DNA from: Umezawaea endophytica
GTDB lineage: Bacteria > Actinomycetota > Actinomycetes > Mycobacteriales > Pseudonocardiaceae
Direction of reading: 5' to 3'
DNA: 64,000 nucleotides
NCBI RefSeq assembly: GCF_025061645.1
Contig: NZ_JANYMP010000028.1
Span: forward strand, 60,979-124,978
Under the pieces are notes generated by a model. The model was not told the DNA's origin. It made no database searches and saw only the letters and a program-made list of their open reading frames with translations. Below, piece by piece: positions 1 to 8,313 of the stretch. Positions within the stretch are counted from its first letter, which is position 1, and each line of letters opens with the position of its first letter. Made by a program: the position numbers and the translations under genes.

Positions 1-2
1 CG

Positions 3-764
3 GCCTACCACACCGACCCGGACACGGGCTGGTTCTTCACGCGCCAGGAGGTGCGGGCGGACTCGCTGCCGTTCGGCGTGAGCGAGCTGCGCACCCGGTT
101 CACCGAGATCGCGCGGGAGCTGGGCGGCACCACGAGCTGGCGGATCACCGACACCGGCGAGCGCAAGCGCGTCGTCATCCTGGTGTCGAAGGAGGGCCAC
201 TGCCTCTACGACCTGCTCGGCCGGGTCGCCGCGGGCGAGCTGGACGCCGACGTGTCGGCCGTCATCGGCAACCACGCCGACCTCGCGGGCATCACCAGGG
301 CGCACGGCATCCCGTTCCACCACGTGCCGTTCCCGGCGAACGACCCCGAGGGCAAGCAGGCGGCGTTCCGGCAGCTCCGGCAGCTCGTGGACGCCAACGA
401 GCCGCACGCCGTCGTGCTGGCCAGGTTCATGCAGATCCTGCCGCCGGAGCTGTGCGCGGACTGGATCGGCAGGGCGGTCAACATCCACCACAGCTTCCTG
501 CCGTCGTTCGTCGGCGCCCGCCCGTACCACCAGGCGCACCGCCGCGGCGTGAAGCTGGTCGGCGCGACCTGCCACTACGTGACGGCGGACCTGGACGCGG
601 GGCCGATCATCGAGCAGGACGTGATCCGGGTCGACCACGGCGACTCCATCGGCGACATGGTCCGAAAAGGACGGGACGTCGAGAAGGCCGTGCTGGCAAG
701 GGGATTGCGGTGGCACCTGGAGGACAGGGTGCTGGTGCACGGGAACCAGACCGTCATCTTCTGA
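3..764 (+). CDS. purU: Formyltetrahydrofolate deformylase PurU, 5' end outside the window
   Basis: Hydrolyses 10-formyl-THF to formate and THF, balancing the one-carbon pool and feeding formate to PurT-type purine synthesis; cytosolic. The frame is open from the window edge, so the N-terminal ACT domain is largely missing. A GTG at 51 is internal, because the residues before it (DPDTGWFFTRQEV) match the end of the ACT domain. The formyl-transferase fold is intact: VVILVSKEGHCLYDLL opens it, HHSFLPSF carries the catalytic His, and DLDAGPIIEQD carries the catalytic Asp. The stop is followed by about 100 bp before the next gene. The family assignment is secure. Confidence 0.95.
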   Translation, partial: AYHTDPDTGWFFTRQEVRADSLPFGVSELRTRFTEIARELGGTTSWRITDTGERKRVVILVSKEGHCLYDLLGRVAAGELDADVSAVIGNHADLAGITRAHGIPFHHVPFPANDPEGKQAAFRQLRQLVDANEPHAVVLARFMQILPPELCADWIGRAVNIHHSFLPSFVGARPYHQAHRRGVKLVGATCHYVTADLDAGPIIEQDVIRVDHGDSIGDMVRKGRDVEKAVLARGLRWHLEDRVLVHGNQTVIF

Positions 765-872
765 GAGCGCGGGTCCGGGGTTCGCCGGAATTCGGTTGAA
801 CCGATGTCCCGCCGGATGCGTGTACGAGTCGCAACACCGAATCCCGGCTCGTGACACCACTCGGAGAACCCC

Positions 873-1766
873 ATGCCGCGCAAGCACGTCTGGCCCCTCG
901 CCGCCCTCCTCGCGGCGGGAACGATCGCGCTGTCCGCCTGCGGTGGCACCACCGGCGGCACCGCCGCGCCCGCCCCCGCCCAGTCGCAGGACTCCGAGGG
1001 CGGGAACGCCAAGGACGCGACGCTGCTCTCCGGCACCGCCCGGTCGAACAAGGCGGACGAGAAGGCGGGTGACATGGCACCCCCGGAAGCCCCGACCGAG
1101 GTCAAGGAGAAGTGGGTCTCGCTGCGCGCCTCCGCGGCGGGCGAGCTGGACCCCGTGGTGGTCAACGGTTCCGGGTTCACGCTCTACCGGTTCGACAAGG
1201 ACACCGCCGAGCCGTCGAAGGCCACCTGCAACGGCGACTGCGCCAAGACGTGGCCGCCGGTGACGGTCGCCAAGGGCGGCAAGGTGTTCATCGCGGGCGT
1301 CAAGCAGGACGCCGTCGGGTTCGTGAAGCGCGACGACGGCAGCATCCAGGTCACGTTGAAGGGCTGGCCGCTCTACCGGTTCGCCAAGGACGTCAACCCC
1401 GGCGACACGCTCGGCCAGGGCGTCGGCGGCACGTGGTTCGGCATCACCCCGGACGGCAAGAAGGCGGGCCCGACCGAGAAGCCCGTCCCGCCGACCGCCG
1501 CTCCCGGCGCCAAGCCCGCGCAGTCCGCGACCCTGTTCAGCGGCAAGAACTTCGACGACACCACCGGCACCAACTTCGCCACCGGCATCGCCACCCCCGG
1601 CTGCAACGACCTGCGCGGCGGCTTCCTGTCGCTGACCATCAGCGGCTCCGCGAAGATCTGGTCCGAGGTCGGCTGCAAGGGCAAGTCCGCGGTCGTGACC
1701 GACGACGTGGCGGACGTGACCCCGCTCGGCTTCCCGGCAGGCGTCAAGTCCGTCTTCCTGGGCTGA
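873..1766 (+). CDS. Lipoprotein with Lipoprotein_15 (COG4315) repeats and a C-terminal Cys-containing domain
   Basis: A 297-aa exported lipoprotein. The signal peptide ends in the lipobox LSAC at about residues 21-24. Residues about 75-200 hold two Lipoprotein_15 repeats, recognisable by GFTLYRFDKD...CNGDCAKTWPP and GWPLYRFAKDVNPGDTLGQG...WFGITPDGK. This domain is common in actinobacterial envelopes and has no known activity. The last 80 residues (FDDTTGTNFATGI...C...GCKGKSAVV) resemble small secreted beta-sandwich or I36-inhibitor-like domains; that part is inference. The ATG at 873 follows a GGAG-type site (cggagaacccc). The next lipoprotein gene starts 11 nt downstream, so the two are probably co-transcribed. 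Confidence 0.85.
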   Translation: MPRKHVWPLAALLAAGTIALSACGGTTGGTAAPAPAQSQDSEGGNAKDATLLSGTARSNKADEKAGDMAPPEAPTEVKEKWVSLRASAAGELDPVVVNGSGFTLYRFDKDTAEPSKATCNGDCAKTWPPVTVAKGGKVFIAGVKQDAVGFVKRDDGSIQVTLKGWPLYRFAKDVNPGDTLGQGVGGTWFGITPDGKKAGPTEKPVPPTAAPGAKPAQSATLFSGKNFDDTTGTNFATGIATPGCNDLRGGFLSLTISGSAKIWSEVGCKGKSAVVTDDVADVTPLGFPAGVKSVFLG

Positions 1767-1777
1767 GGCACCCCGTC

Positions 1778-3127
1778 GTGAAGGCACTGGTGGTCGCGGC
1801 GGTCTCCGCCGCGCTGCTCGCCGGGTGCGCGCAGAGCGTGCCCGGCCGGGCGGGCGAGTCGTCGAGGCTCGACCCGCTCAAGGTGGCCGGGCTCGCGATC
1901 ACCACGGGTGACAGCGGTCCGCGGCCGGGTGCGCCCGCCGCGGGCCGCGAGGCCCGCAACTCCGACGGCGGGGCGATCGACCGGCTCGCCACGAGCGCCG
2001 TCGCCGACATCGAGGGCTACTGGGCGTCCCAGTTCCCCGACCGGTTCGACCTCGACTTCGAGCCCGTGCGGCAACTCGTGTCCTACGACTCGCGCGGCCC
2101 GAACCTGCGGCTGTGCGGCACGGACACCCAGGGCCTGGTGAACGCGTTCTACTGCTCCGGCGAGGACGTCGTCGCCTGGGACCGCGGCGAGCTGCTGCCG
2201 TCGTTCGACGCGATCTCGGCGGTCGCCGTGCTGGCCCACGAGATGGGCCACGCGGTGCAGTTCCGGCTCGGCGCGGGCGGGAACGCGCCGTCGATCGTCA
2301 AGGAGCAGCAGGCCGACTGCTACGCGGGCAACTACTTCCGCTGGGTCGCGGAGGGGAACTCCGAGCGCTTCCAGCTCTCCACCGGCCCCGGCCTCAACCA
2401 GATCCTCACGACCCTGTTCGCCATCAGGGACTCCGCGGGCAGCGCGTTCGACGCGCAGGGCGCGCACGGGACGGCGTTCGACCGCGTGACCGCGTTCGGG
2501 TTCGGCTTCGCCGAGGACCCGCAGCGCTGCGCGCGGATCGACCTGGAGGAGATCGGCAAGCGCAGCACGCAGGACGTGTTCGACGAGCAGGACGGCGACA
2601 TCGGCTTCGGCGTGGGCAACCTGCGCGTCGACGACCGGCAGGCGCTGCTGGACCTGAAGAACAGCCTCGCGGCCGCCTTCCCCGGCTCCCGGGTCGCGTG
2701 GAACGGCACGTGCGCCACCACTTCGCCCGCCAGCTACTGCGCGGGCGGCTCGGTGGGCATCGACCTCCAGGCGCTGGTGCGGGTGGGCCGGATCGGCGAC
2801 TTCGCCGCGTTCGGCGCGGTCGCCTCCCGGTACGCGGTCGCCGTGCAGGAATCGATGGGCCTGTCGGTCGAGGGGGTCGTCGCGGGCCAGCGCACCGCGT
2901 GCCTCACCGGCCTGTGGGCGTCGACGATCGTCCGCTCCCGCAAGGCTCCGCTGGAGCTGTCGCCCGGCGACCTGGACGAGGCGGTCGTGGAGCTGCTGTC
3001 GCGCGACAGCCTCATCGCGGGTGACGCGAGGGGCACGACCATTCCGTCCGGTTTCGCACGGGTCGAGGCGTTCCGCGACGGTTTCCTGACCGGTTCGGCC
3101 GAGTCCTGCACGACCCGTTACCGCTAA
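1778..3127 (+). CDS. Secreted lipoprotein, neutral zinc metallopeptidase family
   Basis: A 449-aa predicted lipoprotein metalloprotease. The GTG at 1778 is chosen because it gives a perfect signal peptide with lipobox LLAGC. The reading frame stays open much further upstream, but that part is antisense-like shadow of the preceding gene. The zinc site is VLAHEMGHAVQF (HExxH, about residues 153-157), followed about 25 residues later by KEQQADCYAG, whose E/D could supply the third ligand. This arrangement matches the YpfJ/'neutral zinc metallopeptidase' family in actinobacteria. It lies 11 nt after the Lipoprotein_15 gene, suggesting an envelope-maintenance pair. The substrate is unknown. Confidence 0.85.
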   Translation: MKALVVAAVSAALLAGCAQSVPGRAGESSRLDPLKVAGLAITTGDSGPRPGAPAAGREARNSDGGAIDRLATSAVADIEGYWASQFPDRFDLDFEPVRQLVSYDSRGPNLRLCGTDTQGLVNAFYCSGEDVVAWDRGELLPSFDAISAVAVLAHEMGHAVQFRLGAGGNAPSIVKEQQADCYAGNYFRWVAEGNSERFQLSTGPGLNQILTTLFAIRDSAGSAFDAQGAHGTAFDRVTAFGFGFAEDPQRCARIDLEEIGKRSTQDVFDEQDGDIGFGVGNLRVDDRQALLDLKNSLAAAFPGSRVAWNGTCATTSPASYCAGGSVGIDLQALVRVGRIGDFAAFGAVASRYAVAVQESMGLSVEGVVAGQRTACLTGLWASTIVRSRKAPLELSPGDLDEAVVELLSRDSLIAGDARGTTIPSGFARVEAFRDGFLTGSAESCTTRYR

Positions 3128-3166
3128 CCACCCGGTTCCCGGTCTGCGCCGCCGTACGATTCCGCG

Positions 3167-4246
3167 GTGCGAACCGAGATCAGCGATCTGGAGCAGTTGC
3201 GCGCCACGGCCGACCTGCGCGGCGCGGTGCTCACCGGGCTCGACCTGACGGGCGAGGACGTGCGCGGTCCGCTGGACGGCGCCCTCTTCCTCGGCTGCCT
3301 GCTGTCCCCGGCGTTGCAGCGGCGGGCGGAGGCCGCCGGGGCGCTGACGTTCCCGGCCATCCCGGACGTGCCGTACGACGTGTACCGGACCCGGCTCTAC
3401 ACGGCGTCCGAGCTGTTCGACGGCTTCGACCCCGCGCGCCCCGCGTCGTACACCGACACGCTGGACGCGCGGGTCTACCGGCACAGCAGGCGCGTCGGCA
3501 AGCACCCCGACCCGCTGCACGCGCTGGCCGAGCGGCTGCACGACCACGCGATCACCGAGGCGCTGGACGAGGTGCTGACCGGGAAGCCCGTGGCCGTGAT
3601 GGGCGGGCACGCGCTGGCCCGCGACTCGGCCGGGTACCGCTCGGCGGTGGACCTCGGCGTCGCGCTCGGCAGAGCGGGTCTGACGGTGCTGACCGGCGGT
3701 GGGCCGGGCGCGATGGAGGCCGTGCCGCTGGGCGTCCGGCTGGCCGACCGCGGTGACGTGGACGACGTGCTCGCCCGGATCGCCGCGGCTCCGGGGTTCG
3801 GCGGTGACGACGAGAGCATCGGCCGGTGGCTGGCGGCGTTCCCGACCGACCTGCCCACCGGCCCCGTACCCCGCACCATCGGCATCCCGACCTGGTTCTA
3901 CGGCCACGAGCCGCCCAACCCCGCCTGCGAGCTGCACGCGAAGTACTTCGCGAACTCGGTGCGGGAGGAGGGGCTGCTGACCGTCGCGACCGGCGGGATC
4001 GTGTACACGCCGGGGAAGGCCGGGACGGTGCAGGAGGTGTTCCAGGACTTCTGCCAGAACTACTACGGGAGCGTGGGCCCGGCCGCGCCGATGGTGTTCC
4101 TGGGGAAGGACTTCTGGCTGAACGAGGTCCCCGCGGCCCCGCTGGTGCAGCGGTTGGCGCGCGGCCGGGACGCCGAGCGGTGGATCGTCGTCACGGACGA
4201 CGTGGAAGAGGCACTGGCGATGCTCCAGTCGTACCAGGCCGGGTGA
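3167..4246 (+). CDS. LOG-family Rossmann-fold nucleotide-binding protein
   Basis: A 359-aa cytosolic protein of the LOG/lysine-decarboxylase-like family. The central Rossmann domain shows GRAGLTVLTGGGPGAMEAVP, the canonical GGGPGxMEA loop, and later IVYTPGKAGTVQEVFQDF. The second stretch is a divergent version of the family PGGxGTxxE motif in which a Lys-Ala replaces Gly-Gly. LOG proteins cleave nucleotide 5'-monophosphates, typically cytokinin-type. The altered second motif and the roughly 130-residue N-terminal extension make the substrate uncertain. The start is GTG, 39 nt after the preceding stop. Confidence 0.8.
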   Translation: MRTEISDLEQLRATADLRGAVLTGLDLTGEDVRGPLDGALFLGCLLSPALQRRAEAAGALTFPAIPDVPYDVYRTRLYTASELFDGFDPARPASYTDTLDARVYRHSRRVGKHPDPLHALAERLHDHAITEALDEVLTGKPVAVMGGHALARDSAGYRSAVDLGVALGRAGLTVLTGGGPGAMEAVPLGVRLADRGDVDDVLARIAAAPGFGGDDESIGRWLAAFPTDLPTGPVPRTIGIPTWFYGHEPPNPACELHAKYFANSVREEGLLTVATGGIVYTPGKAGTVQEVFQDFCQNYYGSVGPAAPMVFLGKDFWLNEVPAAPLVQRLARGRDAERWIVVTDDVEEALAMLQSYQAG

Positions 4247-4325
4247 ATCCGCCTCCGCGCACAGCCGATTGCCAGGTTCGCCGGTCACAATCACCGTTTT
4301 CCCGACGAGCACCGCAGGTGACACC

Positions 4326-4982
4326 GTGACCGAAGTCGTACTGCTGTCCCACCCGAGGGTCGCCGACCTCCCCGCGCGGGAGTGCGGGGAGCCCCTGGTG
4401 GACCTCCGCACGATCGGCGAGCTGGCGCTGGACGACCGGCAGGCCGACCCGGCCGGGGCCTACGTGCACCTCCGGGCCGGGGTGGTCGAACGGCTGCTCG
4501 TGGCACAGGGGCACCTGCCCGTCGGGCTGCGGCTGCTGATCGTGGAGGCCTACCGGCCGCTGTGGTTGCAGGAGCGGTACTTCTCGGAGTACGCGGGCGT
4601 GCTGCGGGCGGACAACCCCTCGTGGAGCGAGGCCGAGGTGCGGGTCGCCGCGAGCAGGTACATCTCGCCGCCCGAGATCGCGCCGCACGTCAGCGGGGCC
4701 GCCGTCGACCTGACGTTGTGCAGCGAGTCCGGCGAGGAGGTCTTCATGGGGACCGACGTGAACGCGTCCCCCGAGGAGAGCCTGAACGCCTGCTACACGG
4801 ACGCGCCGGGGATCTCGCCGCTGGCCAGGTACAACCGGCGGCTGCTCGGGCACGCCCTGCGGACCGCCGGGTTGGTCAACTACCCGACCGAGTGGTGGCA
4901 CTGGTCGTACGGCGACCGGTACTGGGCCATGCACACGGGCGCGCCCGCCGCGGTCTACGGCCCGCAGGACCTGCGGCTCTGA
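4326..4982 (+). CDS. VanX-like D-alanyl-D-alanine dipeptidase
   Basis: A 218-aa zinc dipeptidase of peptidase family M15D. The family hydrolyses D-Ala-D-Ala. The diagnostic residues are present: EAYRPL (transition-state Arg), PHVSGAAVDLTL (zinc His and Asp of the SxHxxGxAxD motif) and PTEWWHW (catalytic Glu and zinc His). The GTG at 4326 gives the family length; the ATG at 4269 in the same frame would add a non-conserved tail. No lipobox or signal peptide is visible. No vanH, vanA or vanRS neighbour is present, so a role in peptidoglycan recycling is more likely than glycopeptide resistance. Confidence 0.85.
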   Translation: MTEVVLLSHPRVADLPARECGEPLVDLRTIGELALDDRQADPAGAYVHLRAGVVERLLVAQGHLPVGLRLLIVEAYRPLWLQERYFSEYAGVLRADNPSWSEAEVRVAASRYISPPEIAPHVSGAAVDLTLCSESGEEVFMGTDVNASPEESLNACYTDAPGISPLARYNRRLLGHALRTAGLVNYPTEWWHWSYGDRYWAMHTGAPAAVYGPQDLRL

Positions 4983-4986
4983 CCGG

Positions 4987-5553
4987 TCAGGGGCCGACGG
5001 GCCGGGACAGGCCCTCCAGGACCTCGGCCCCCGGCAGCTTCACCAGGACGTCACCGGGCACCAGCAGCTTGCTCCCCCGGATGCCGCTGCCGATCACCAG
5101 TTCGGGCGCGGCGGCCACCGAGGGCGCGAGCAGGACGGGCCAGTCGGCGGGCACGCCGACCGGGGTGATCCCGCCGTACTCCATGCCGGTGGACGACACG
5201 GCGTCGTCCATGGGCGCGAAGGAGGCCCGCCGGGCGTCCAGGCGCCGCCGGATGACCCCGTTCACGTCGGCCCGCTCGGTCGCCATCACCATGCAGGCCG
5301 CGTAGCGGGTCGTGTCGCCGCGGCGTCCGGCCACGACCACGCAGTTGGCCGAGGCCGACAGCGGCGTCCCGTAGTGGGCGCAGAACTCGGCAGTGTCCGC
5401 CAGCTCGGGGTCGATCTCCGCCACCGCGCACCTCGCGGCGTCGGACGGGTCCAACGCGCGCAGCGCGGTGGCCACGGGATCGGCGACCAGGTCGAGCCGG
5501 TCGAGCACGGGAACGAGCGTCAGAGAGCCGGCGATGGTCCACATGCCGCCCAT
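4987..5553 (-). CDS. YbaK/ProX-type aminoacyl-tRNA deacylase
   Basis: A 188-aa protein of the YbaK/EbsC superfamily, which hydrolyses mischarged aminoacyl-tRNAs in trans. Recognisable features are NCVVVAGRRGDTTRYAACMV, the strand containing the conserved Lys/Arg region, and VIGSGIRGSKLLVPG near the C-terminus, which corresponds to the family's substrate-loop GG-x-R region. Starts at 5553 or 5544 are both ATG. It is convergent with the VanX-like gene (4-nt gap) and divergent from the TipA regulator, with an operator-like palindrome in the shared intergenic region. It may therefore be co-regulated by that MerR protein. Confidence 0.75.
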   Translation of the reverse strand: MGGMWTIAGSLTLVPVLDRLDLVADPVATALRALDPSDAARCAVAEIDPELADTAEFCAHYGTPLSASANCVVVAGRRGDTTRYAACMVMATERADVNGVIRRRLDARRASFAPMDDAVSSTGMEYGGITPVGVPADWPVLLAPSVAAAPELVIGSGIRGSKLLVPGDVLVKLPGAEVLEGLSRPVGP

Positions 5554-5574
5554 CTTGCCAAACGACGCTTGACC

Positions 5575-5589
5575 TTGACGTTGCGTCAA
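5575..5589. promoter_or_regulatory. Operator-like palindrome in the tipA promoter
   Basis: A perfect inverted repeat TTGACG-TTG-CGTCAA lies 36 nt before the ATG at 5625. It overlaps a TTGACC/TTGACG -35-like sequence whose spacing to TCTACC is long (about 19 bp). This is the overspaced geometry that MerR-family activators correct. Autoregulation by the adjacent TipA-type protein is inferred. Confidence 0.65.
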
Positions 5590-5624
5590 CATCTACCGTT
5601 GGTCGGGCAAGGGAGGACACGGAC

Positions 5625-6383
5625 ATGGCCTGGTCGATCGCCGAGGTCGCACGGATGTCGAAGGTGACTTCGCGGACGTTGCGGCACTACGACGCCATCG
5701 GCCTGCTCACGCCCGCGTGGACCGGGGGCAACGGGTACCGGTACTACGAGCGCGAGCAGGTGCTCCGGTTGCAGCAGATCCTGCTGCTGCGGGAGCTGGG
5801 GCTGGGGTTGGAGACCGTCGGCGAGGTGCTCGACGGGCGGCACCGGACCGTTGACGTGCTGCGCAACCACGAACGGTGGCTGCGGGCCGAGCAGGAGCGG
5901 CTGGCGCTGCTGGCCACGACCGTGTCGAAGACGATCGAGGAGCTGGAAGGGGGTGACAACATGAAGATGGAGGAGCTGTTCGAGGGCTTCGACGCCGATC
6001 GGCAGGCCCGCTACGAGGAGGAACTGGTCGAGCGGTTCGGCGACGGTGCGCGGGAGCACATCGCCGAGAGCAAGTCGAAGATGAAGAACTGGGACAAGGC
6101 CGCGGCGGACAGGTTCATGGCCGAGTGGCAGGAGATCGCCACGGCGTTCGCGGCGCTGTTCGACGCGAAGGTGGCGGCCGACGCGCCCGAGGCGCTGGAG
6201 GTGACCGACCGCCACTACCGCTGGATCTGCCTGAGCTGGACGCCCAACCGGGAGTCCTACACGGGCCTCGGCCAGTTGTACGTCGACGCGCCCGACTTCA
6301 AGTCGCAGTTCGACGCGCACGGCGAGGGGTTCGCCGAGTACGTCCGCGACGCCATCGCGGCGTACGCGCTGGCACGGCTGTAG
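5625..6383 (+). CDS. tipA: TipA-type MerR transcriptional regulator with TipAS ligand domain
   Basis: A 252-aa regulator. Residues 1-70 are the MerR winged helix (WSIAEVARMSKVTSRTLRHYDAIGLL), followed by the dimerisation coiled coil to about residue 110. The C-terminal half (MKMEELFEGFDADRQARYEEEL onward) is the TipAS domain, which in Streptomyces lividans binds thiostrepton-class thiopeptides covalently. An internal ATG at 5961 (residue 113) is preceded by a strong GGAAGGGGG site. That matches the separately translated TipAS drug-sequestering form known in Streptomyces. The start follows gggaggacacgg. The inducer here is unknown. Confidence 0.9.
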   Translation: MAWSIAEVARMSKVTSRTLRHYDAIGLLTPAWTGGNGYRYYEREQVLRLQQILLLRELGLGLETVGEVLDGRHRTVDVLRNHERWLRAEQERLALLATTVSKTIEELEGGDNMKMEELFEGFDADRQARYEEELVERFGDGAREHIAESKSKMKNWDKAAADRFMAEWQEIATAFAALFDAKVAADAPEALEVTDRHYRWICLSWTPNRESYTGLGQLYVDAPDFKSQFDAHGEGFAEYVRDAIAAYALARL

Positions 6384-6387
6384 CAGG

Positions 6388-6412
6388 TCACCGGGAACCG
6401 CGGTCCCGGTGA
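6388..6412. terminator. Hairpin between convergent tipA and pfpI-like genes
   Basis: A perfect 9-bp stem TCACCGGGA/TCCCGGTGA with a 7-nt loop lies right between the two convergent stops and touches the stop of the minus-strand gene. There is no U-tract, as is usual for actinobacterial terminators. It probably works in both directions. Confidence 0.65.
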
Positions 6413-6961
6413 TCAGCCCAGGTCGAACGCCTTCAGCGCCTCCCGGTTGAACGCCTCGAGGTCGCCGGGGTTGCGGCTGGTGACGAGCGTCCAGCCGTTC
6501 ATCACGCACACCTGGACCTCCAGGTCCTCCCAGGAGCCACCCGCGTTGCGGATGTCGGTCTTGAGGCTGGGGAACGAAGTCAGCATCTTGCCCCGGACGA
6601 CGTCCGCCTCGACCAGCAGCCACGGGCCGTGGCAGATCGCGGCGACGGGCTTGCCCGCGGCCACGTGCTCCTGCACGATCCGCACGGCGTCGGGCTCCAG
6701 GCGCAGCAGGTCCGAGTTGGCCACGCCGCCGGGGATCACCAGTGCGTCGTAGTCGCTGTCCACGGCGTCGGCGAACGCCACGTCGACGTCGAACGTGTCG
6801 GCGGGCGTCAGGTGGTTGAAGCCCTGGACGGTGCCGAGCTTCGGCCCGAGCAGCCGCGGCACCCCGCCCGCCTTCTCGACGTGCTGCCACGGGTCCGTGA
6901 GCTCGATCTGCTCGATGCCCTCGTCGGCCACCAGGAAAGCGATCTTCTTCTGTTCAGCCAT
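6413..6961 (-). CDS. DJ-1/PfpI family protein (type 1 glutamine amidotransferase fold)
   Basis: A 182-aa cytosolic protein. The nucleophile elbow is VAAICHGPWLL (Cys at about residue 108) and the partner Glu sits in DEGIEQIEL, as in PfpI/YhbO/YraA-type proteins. Proposed activities for this subfamily include protease, deglycase and glyoxalase functions, which are debated. The ATG at 6961 (MAEQKKIAFLVADEG) was chosen because the upstream 23 residues are not conserved-looking. It lies downstream of, and convergent with, tipA. Confidence 0.85.
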   Translation of the reverse strand: MAEQKKIAFLVADEGIEQIELTDPWQHVEKAGGVPRLLGPKLGTVQGFNHLTPADTFDVDVAFADAVDSDYDALVIPGGVANSDLLRLEPDAVRIVQEHVAAGKPVAAICHGPWLLVEADVVRGKMLTSFPSLKTDIRNAGGSWEDLEVQVCVMNGWTLVTSRNPGDLEAFNREALKAFDLG

Positions 6962-6989
6962 GGCCTCCGGATACCCGAACGACCTGGCC

Positions 6990-7694
6990 TCACACACCGA
7001 CGAAGTCGACCAGCAGCTTGCGCAGCTCACGCCGGTGCGTGACGAGCGGGGTCCGCGACGGGAACACCTCGACCACGCCGTTCGGGAACGCGGCGGCGGT
7101 CGCCTTCGCGACCGACTCGGGGTGCAGCGGGTCGTCGGTCGCGGCCACGACCAGCACCGGGAGGGTCACGCGGGCCAGCACACCGGGGTCGGCCACGCTC
7201 ACCTGGCGCGGCAGCGCGGCGACGGCGGCGCTGAGCCGCCGGAACGCCGCGGCACGGGCCTGGAGGTAGTCGCCCGCCTCGACACCTTCGGGGAGTTCGA
7301 CGGCGCTGACCAGGTCGTCCACGGTCTGCGCGGGCCGGGGCCGGTCGAGGGTCGCGGGCAGCAGGAGCGCGACCCGCTCGAACGCGTCCGGCCGGGCGGC
7401 GAGCAGCGCCACGAGCGCACCCGCGCCGAGCGAAACACCGATCGCACGGGTCGCGCCGACCTCGCGGGCCACAGCCCACAGGTCACCTGCGATCCGCGAG
7501 TACGTCCAGTAGCCGTCCGGCGCGTCGGCGGCGCCGCTGTGCGAGGGGAGCGTCACGACGACGCGGGTTCCGGGCAGCCCGGAAGCGGGGATGCGGGCCT
7601 CACCGGCGGTCGCGCCGAGCCCGTGGACGATCAGCGTGGTCGGCTCACCACCGCCGAACGCCTGCCAGCGCAAACCGCTGGGCAGCGGGTTCAC
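6990..7694 (-). CDS. Alpha/beta-fold hydrolase
   Basis: A 234-aa alpha/beta hydrolase. TLIVHGLGATAGE supplies the oxyanion region, IGVSLGAGALVAL is the nucleophile elbow (Ser in GVSLG), and LVVAATDDPLHP carries the acid and base residues. The GTG at 7694 overlaps the stop of the DUF2516 gene (GTGA), so the two are translationally coupled. The substrate cannot be told from sequence. Confidence 0.8.
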   Translation of the reverse strand: MNPLPSGLRWQAFGGGEPTTLIVHGLGATAGEARIPASGLPGTRVVVTLPSHSGAADAPDGYWTYSRIAGDLWAVAREVGATRAIGVSLGAGALVALLAARPDAFERVALLLPATLDRPRPAQTVDDLVSAVELPEGVEAGDYLQARAAAFRRLSAAVAALPRQVSVADPGVLARVTLPVLVVAATDDPLHPESVAKATAAAFPNGVVEVFPSRTPLVTHRRELRKLLVDFVGV

Positions 7695-7999
7695 CAGCGG
7701 GGACCGCGCTGGATCTCGATCAGCTTGGGCCGCACGTCCACCACGTACACCATCACCGCGACGACACCGGCCAGCCAGAACATCCCACCGGGGCTGCTGA
7801 GCTGGAACACCATCAGCACGAACGCGCCACCACCGGTGATGCCGAGCCACGCGGGCTTCGTCAACCTCTCGGCGGCGGTGAAGGCGTCGGCACGCTGCGT
7901 CACGGCGTGCGCGAACGCGTACACACCCATGATCAGCGCGGCCCAGCCCACCGCGTAGAGGATCCAGGCGTCCAGGTACAGGGGGTTGAACTGGGGCAC
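7691..7999 (-). CDS. DUF2516 family membrane protein
   Basis: About 102 aa with three hydrophobic segments (AWILYAVGWAALIMGVYAFA, PAWLGITGGGAFVLMVFQL and MFWLAGVVAVMVYVVDV). It resembles the actinobacterial DUF2516 family (Rv0476-like). GTG starts at 7999 and 8014 are both possible; the longer open frame runs into repeat sequence and is not used. In mycobacteria the same family sits beside hbhA and its XRE regulator. Here that order is kept, but a 360-bp repeat-containing gap separates it from hbhA. Confidence 0.75.
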   Translation of the reverse strand: MPQFNPLYLDAWILYAVGWAALIMGVYAFAHAVTQRADAFTAAERLTKPAWLGITGGGAFVLMVFQLSSPGGMFWLAGVVAVMVYVVDVRPKLIEIQRGPRW

Positions 8000-8040
8000 C
8001 CTAGAAAACAACACGGGTCCCAGAGTACGTGCTGTATCAA

Positions 8041-8260
8041 GGCCGCGACTCCGTCGCGGCGGCTCGGCCGCCTGTAGTCGGCAGTTCGTGCCCCGATTTT
8101 TTCGAGCCGAGCAGAGACTCGACCACACGGCCGCTCCTCCGGAGACGGCGGCTCGGCCGCCTGAAGTCGGCAGTTCGTGCCCCGATTTTTTCGAGCCGAG
8201 CAGAGACTTCGTCCCCGCCCGGCTCGAAAAAATGGTGACCCGACCTACCGACGCGGCCTC
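8041..8260. repeat. Dispersed hairpin repeat, tandem copy A (partial plus complete)
   Basis: Two tandem units share a module containing GGCTCGGCCGCCTG and GCAGTTCGTGCCCCGA. The first unit (8041 to about 8120) is truncated. The second (about 8148-8260) is complete and contains a perfect 14-bp stem formed by ATTTTTTCGAGCCG and CGGCTCGAAAAAAT. A second genomic copy at 35820-35960 is near-identical. The unit is non-coding, although open frames run through it. It lies between two minus-strand genes and may act as a terminator or a REP/MITE-like element. Confidence 0.85.
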
Positions 8261-8313
8261 GCGTGGTGGGTGTTCACGTCTGACCGTGGTGAACGACCCG
8301 GGTGCAAGGCGGT

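Noticed and set aside
1373..4411. A 1012-codon minus-strand open frame
   Set aside because: Opposes two well-supported genes (metallopeptidase and LOG protein) and has no domain features.
4326..4982. Glycopeptide-resistance cassette
   Set aside because: vanH, vanA and vanRS are absent from the neighbourhood.
8029..8238. Small protein gene over the repeat
   Set aside because: The same peptide appears in another context at 35820-35960 and the unit is a conserved hairpin repeat, so the frames are incidental.
8041..8260. CRISPR array
   Set aside because: Only two unequal units, no spacer periodicity and no cas genes in the window.
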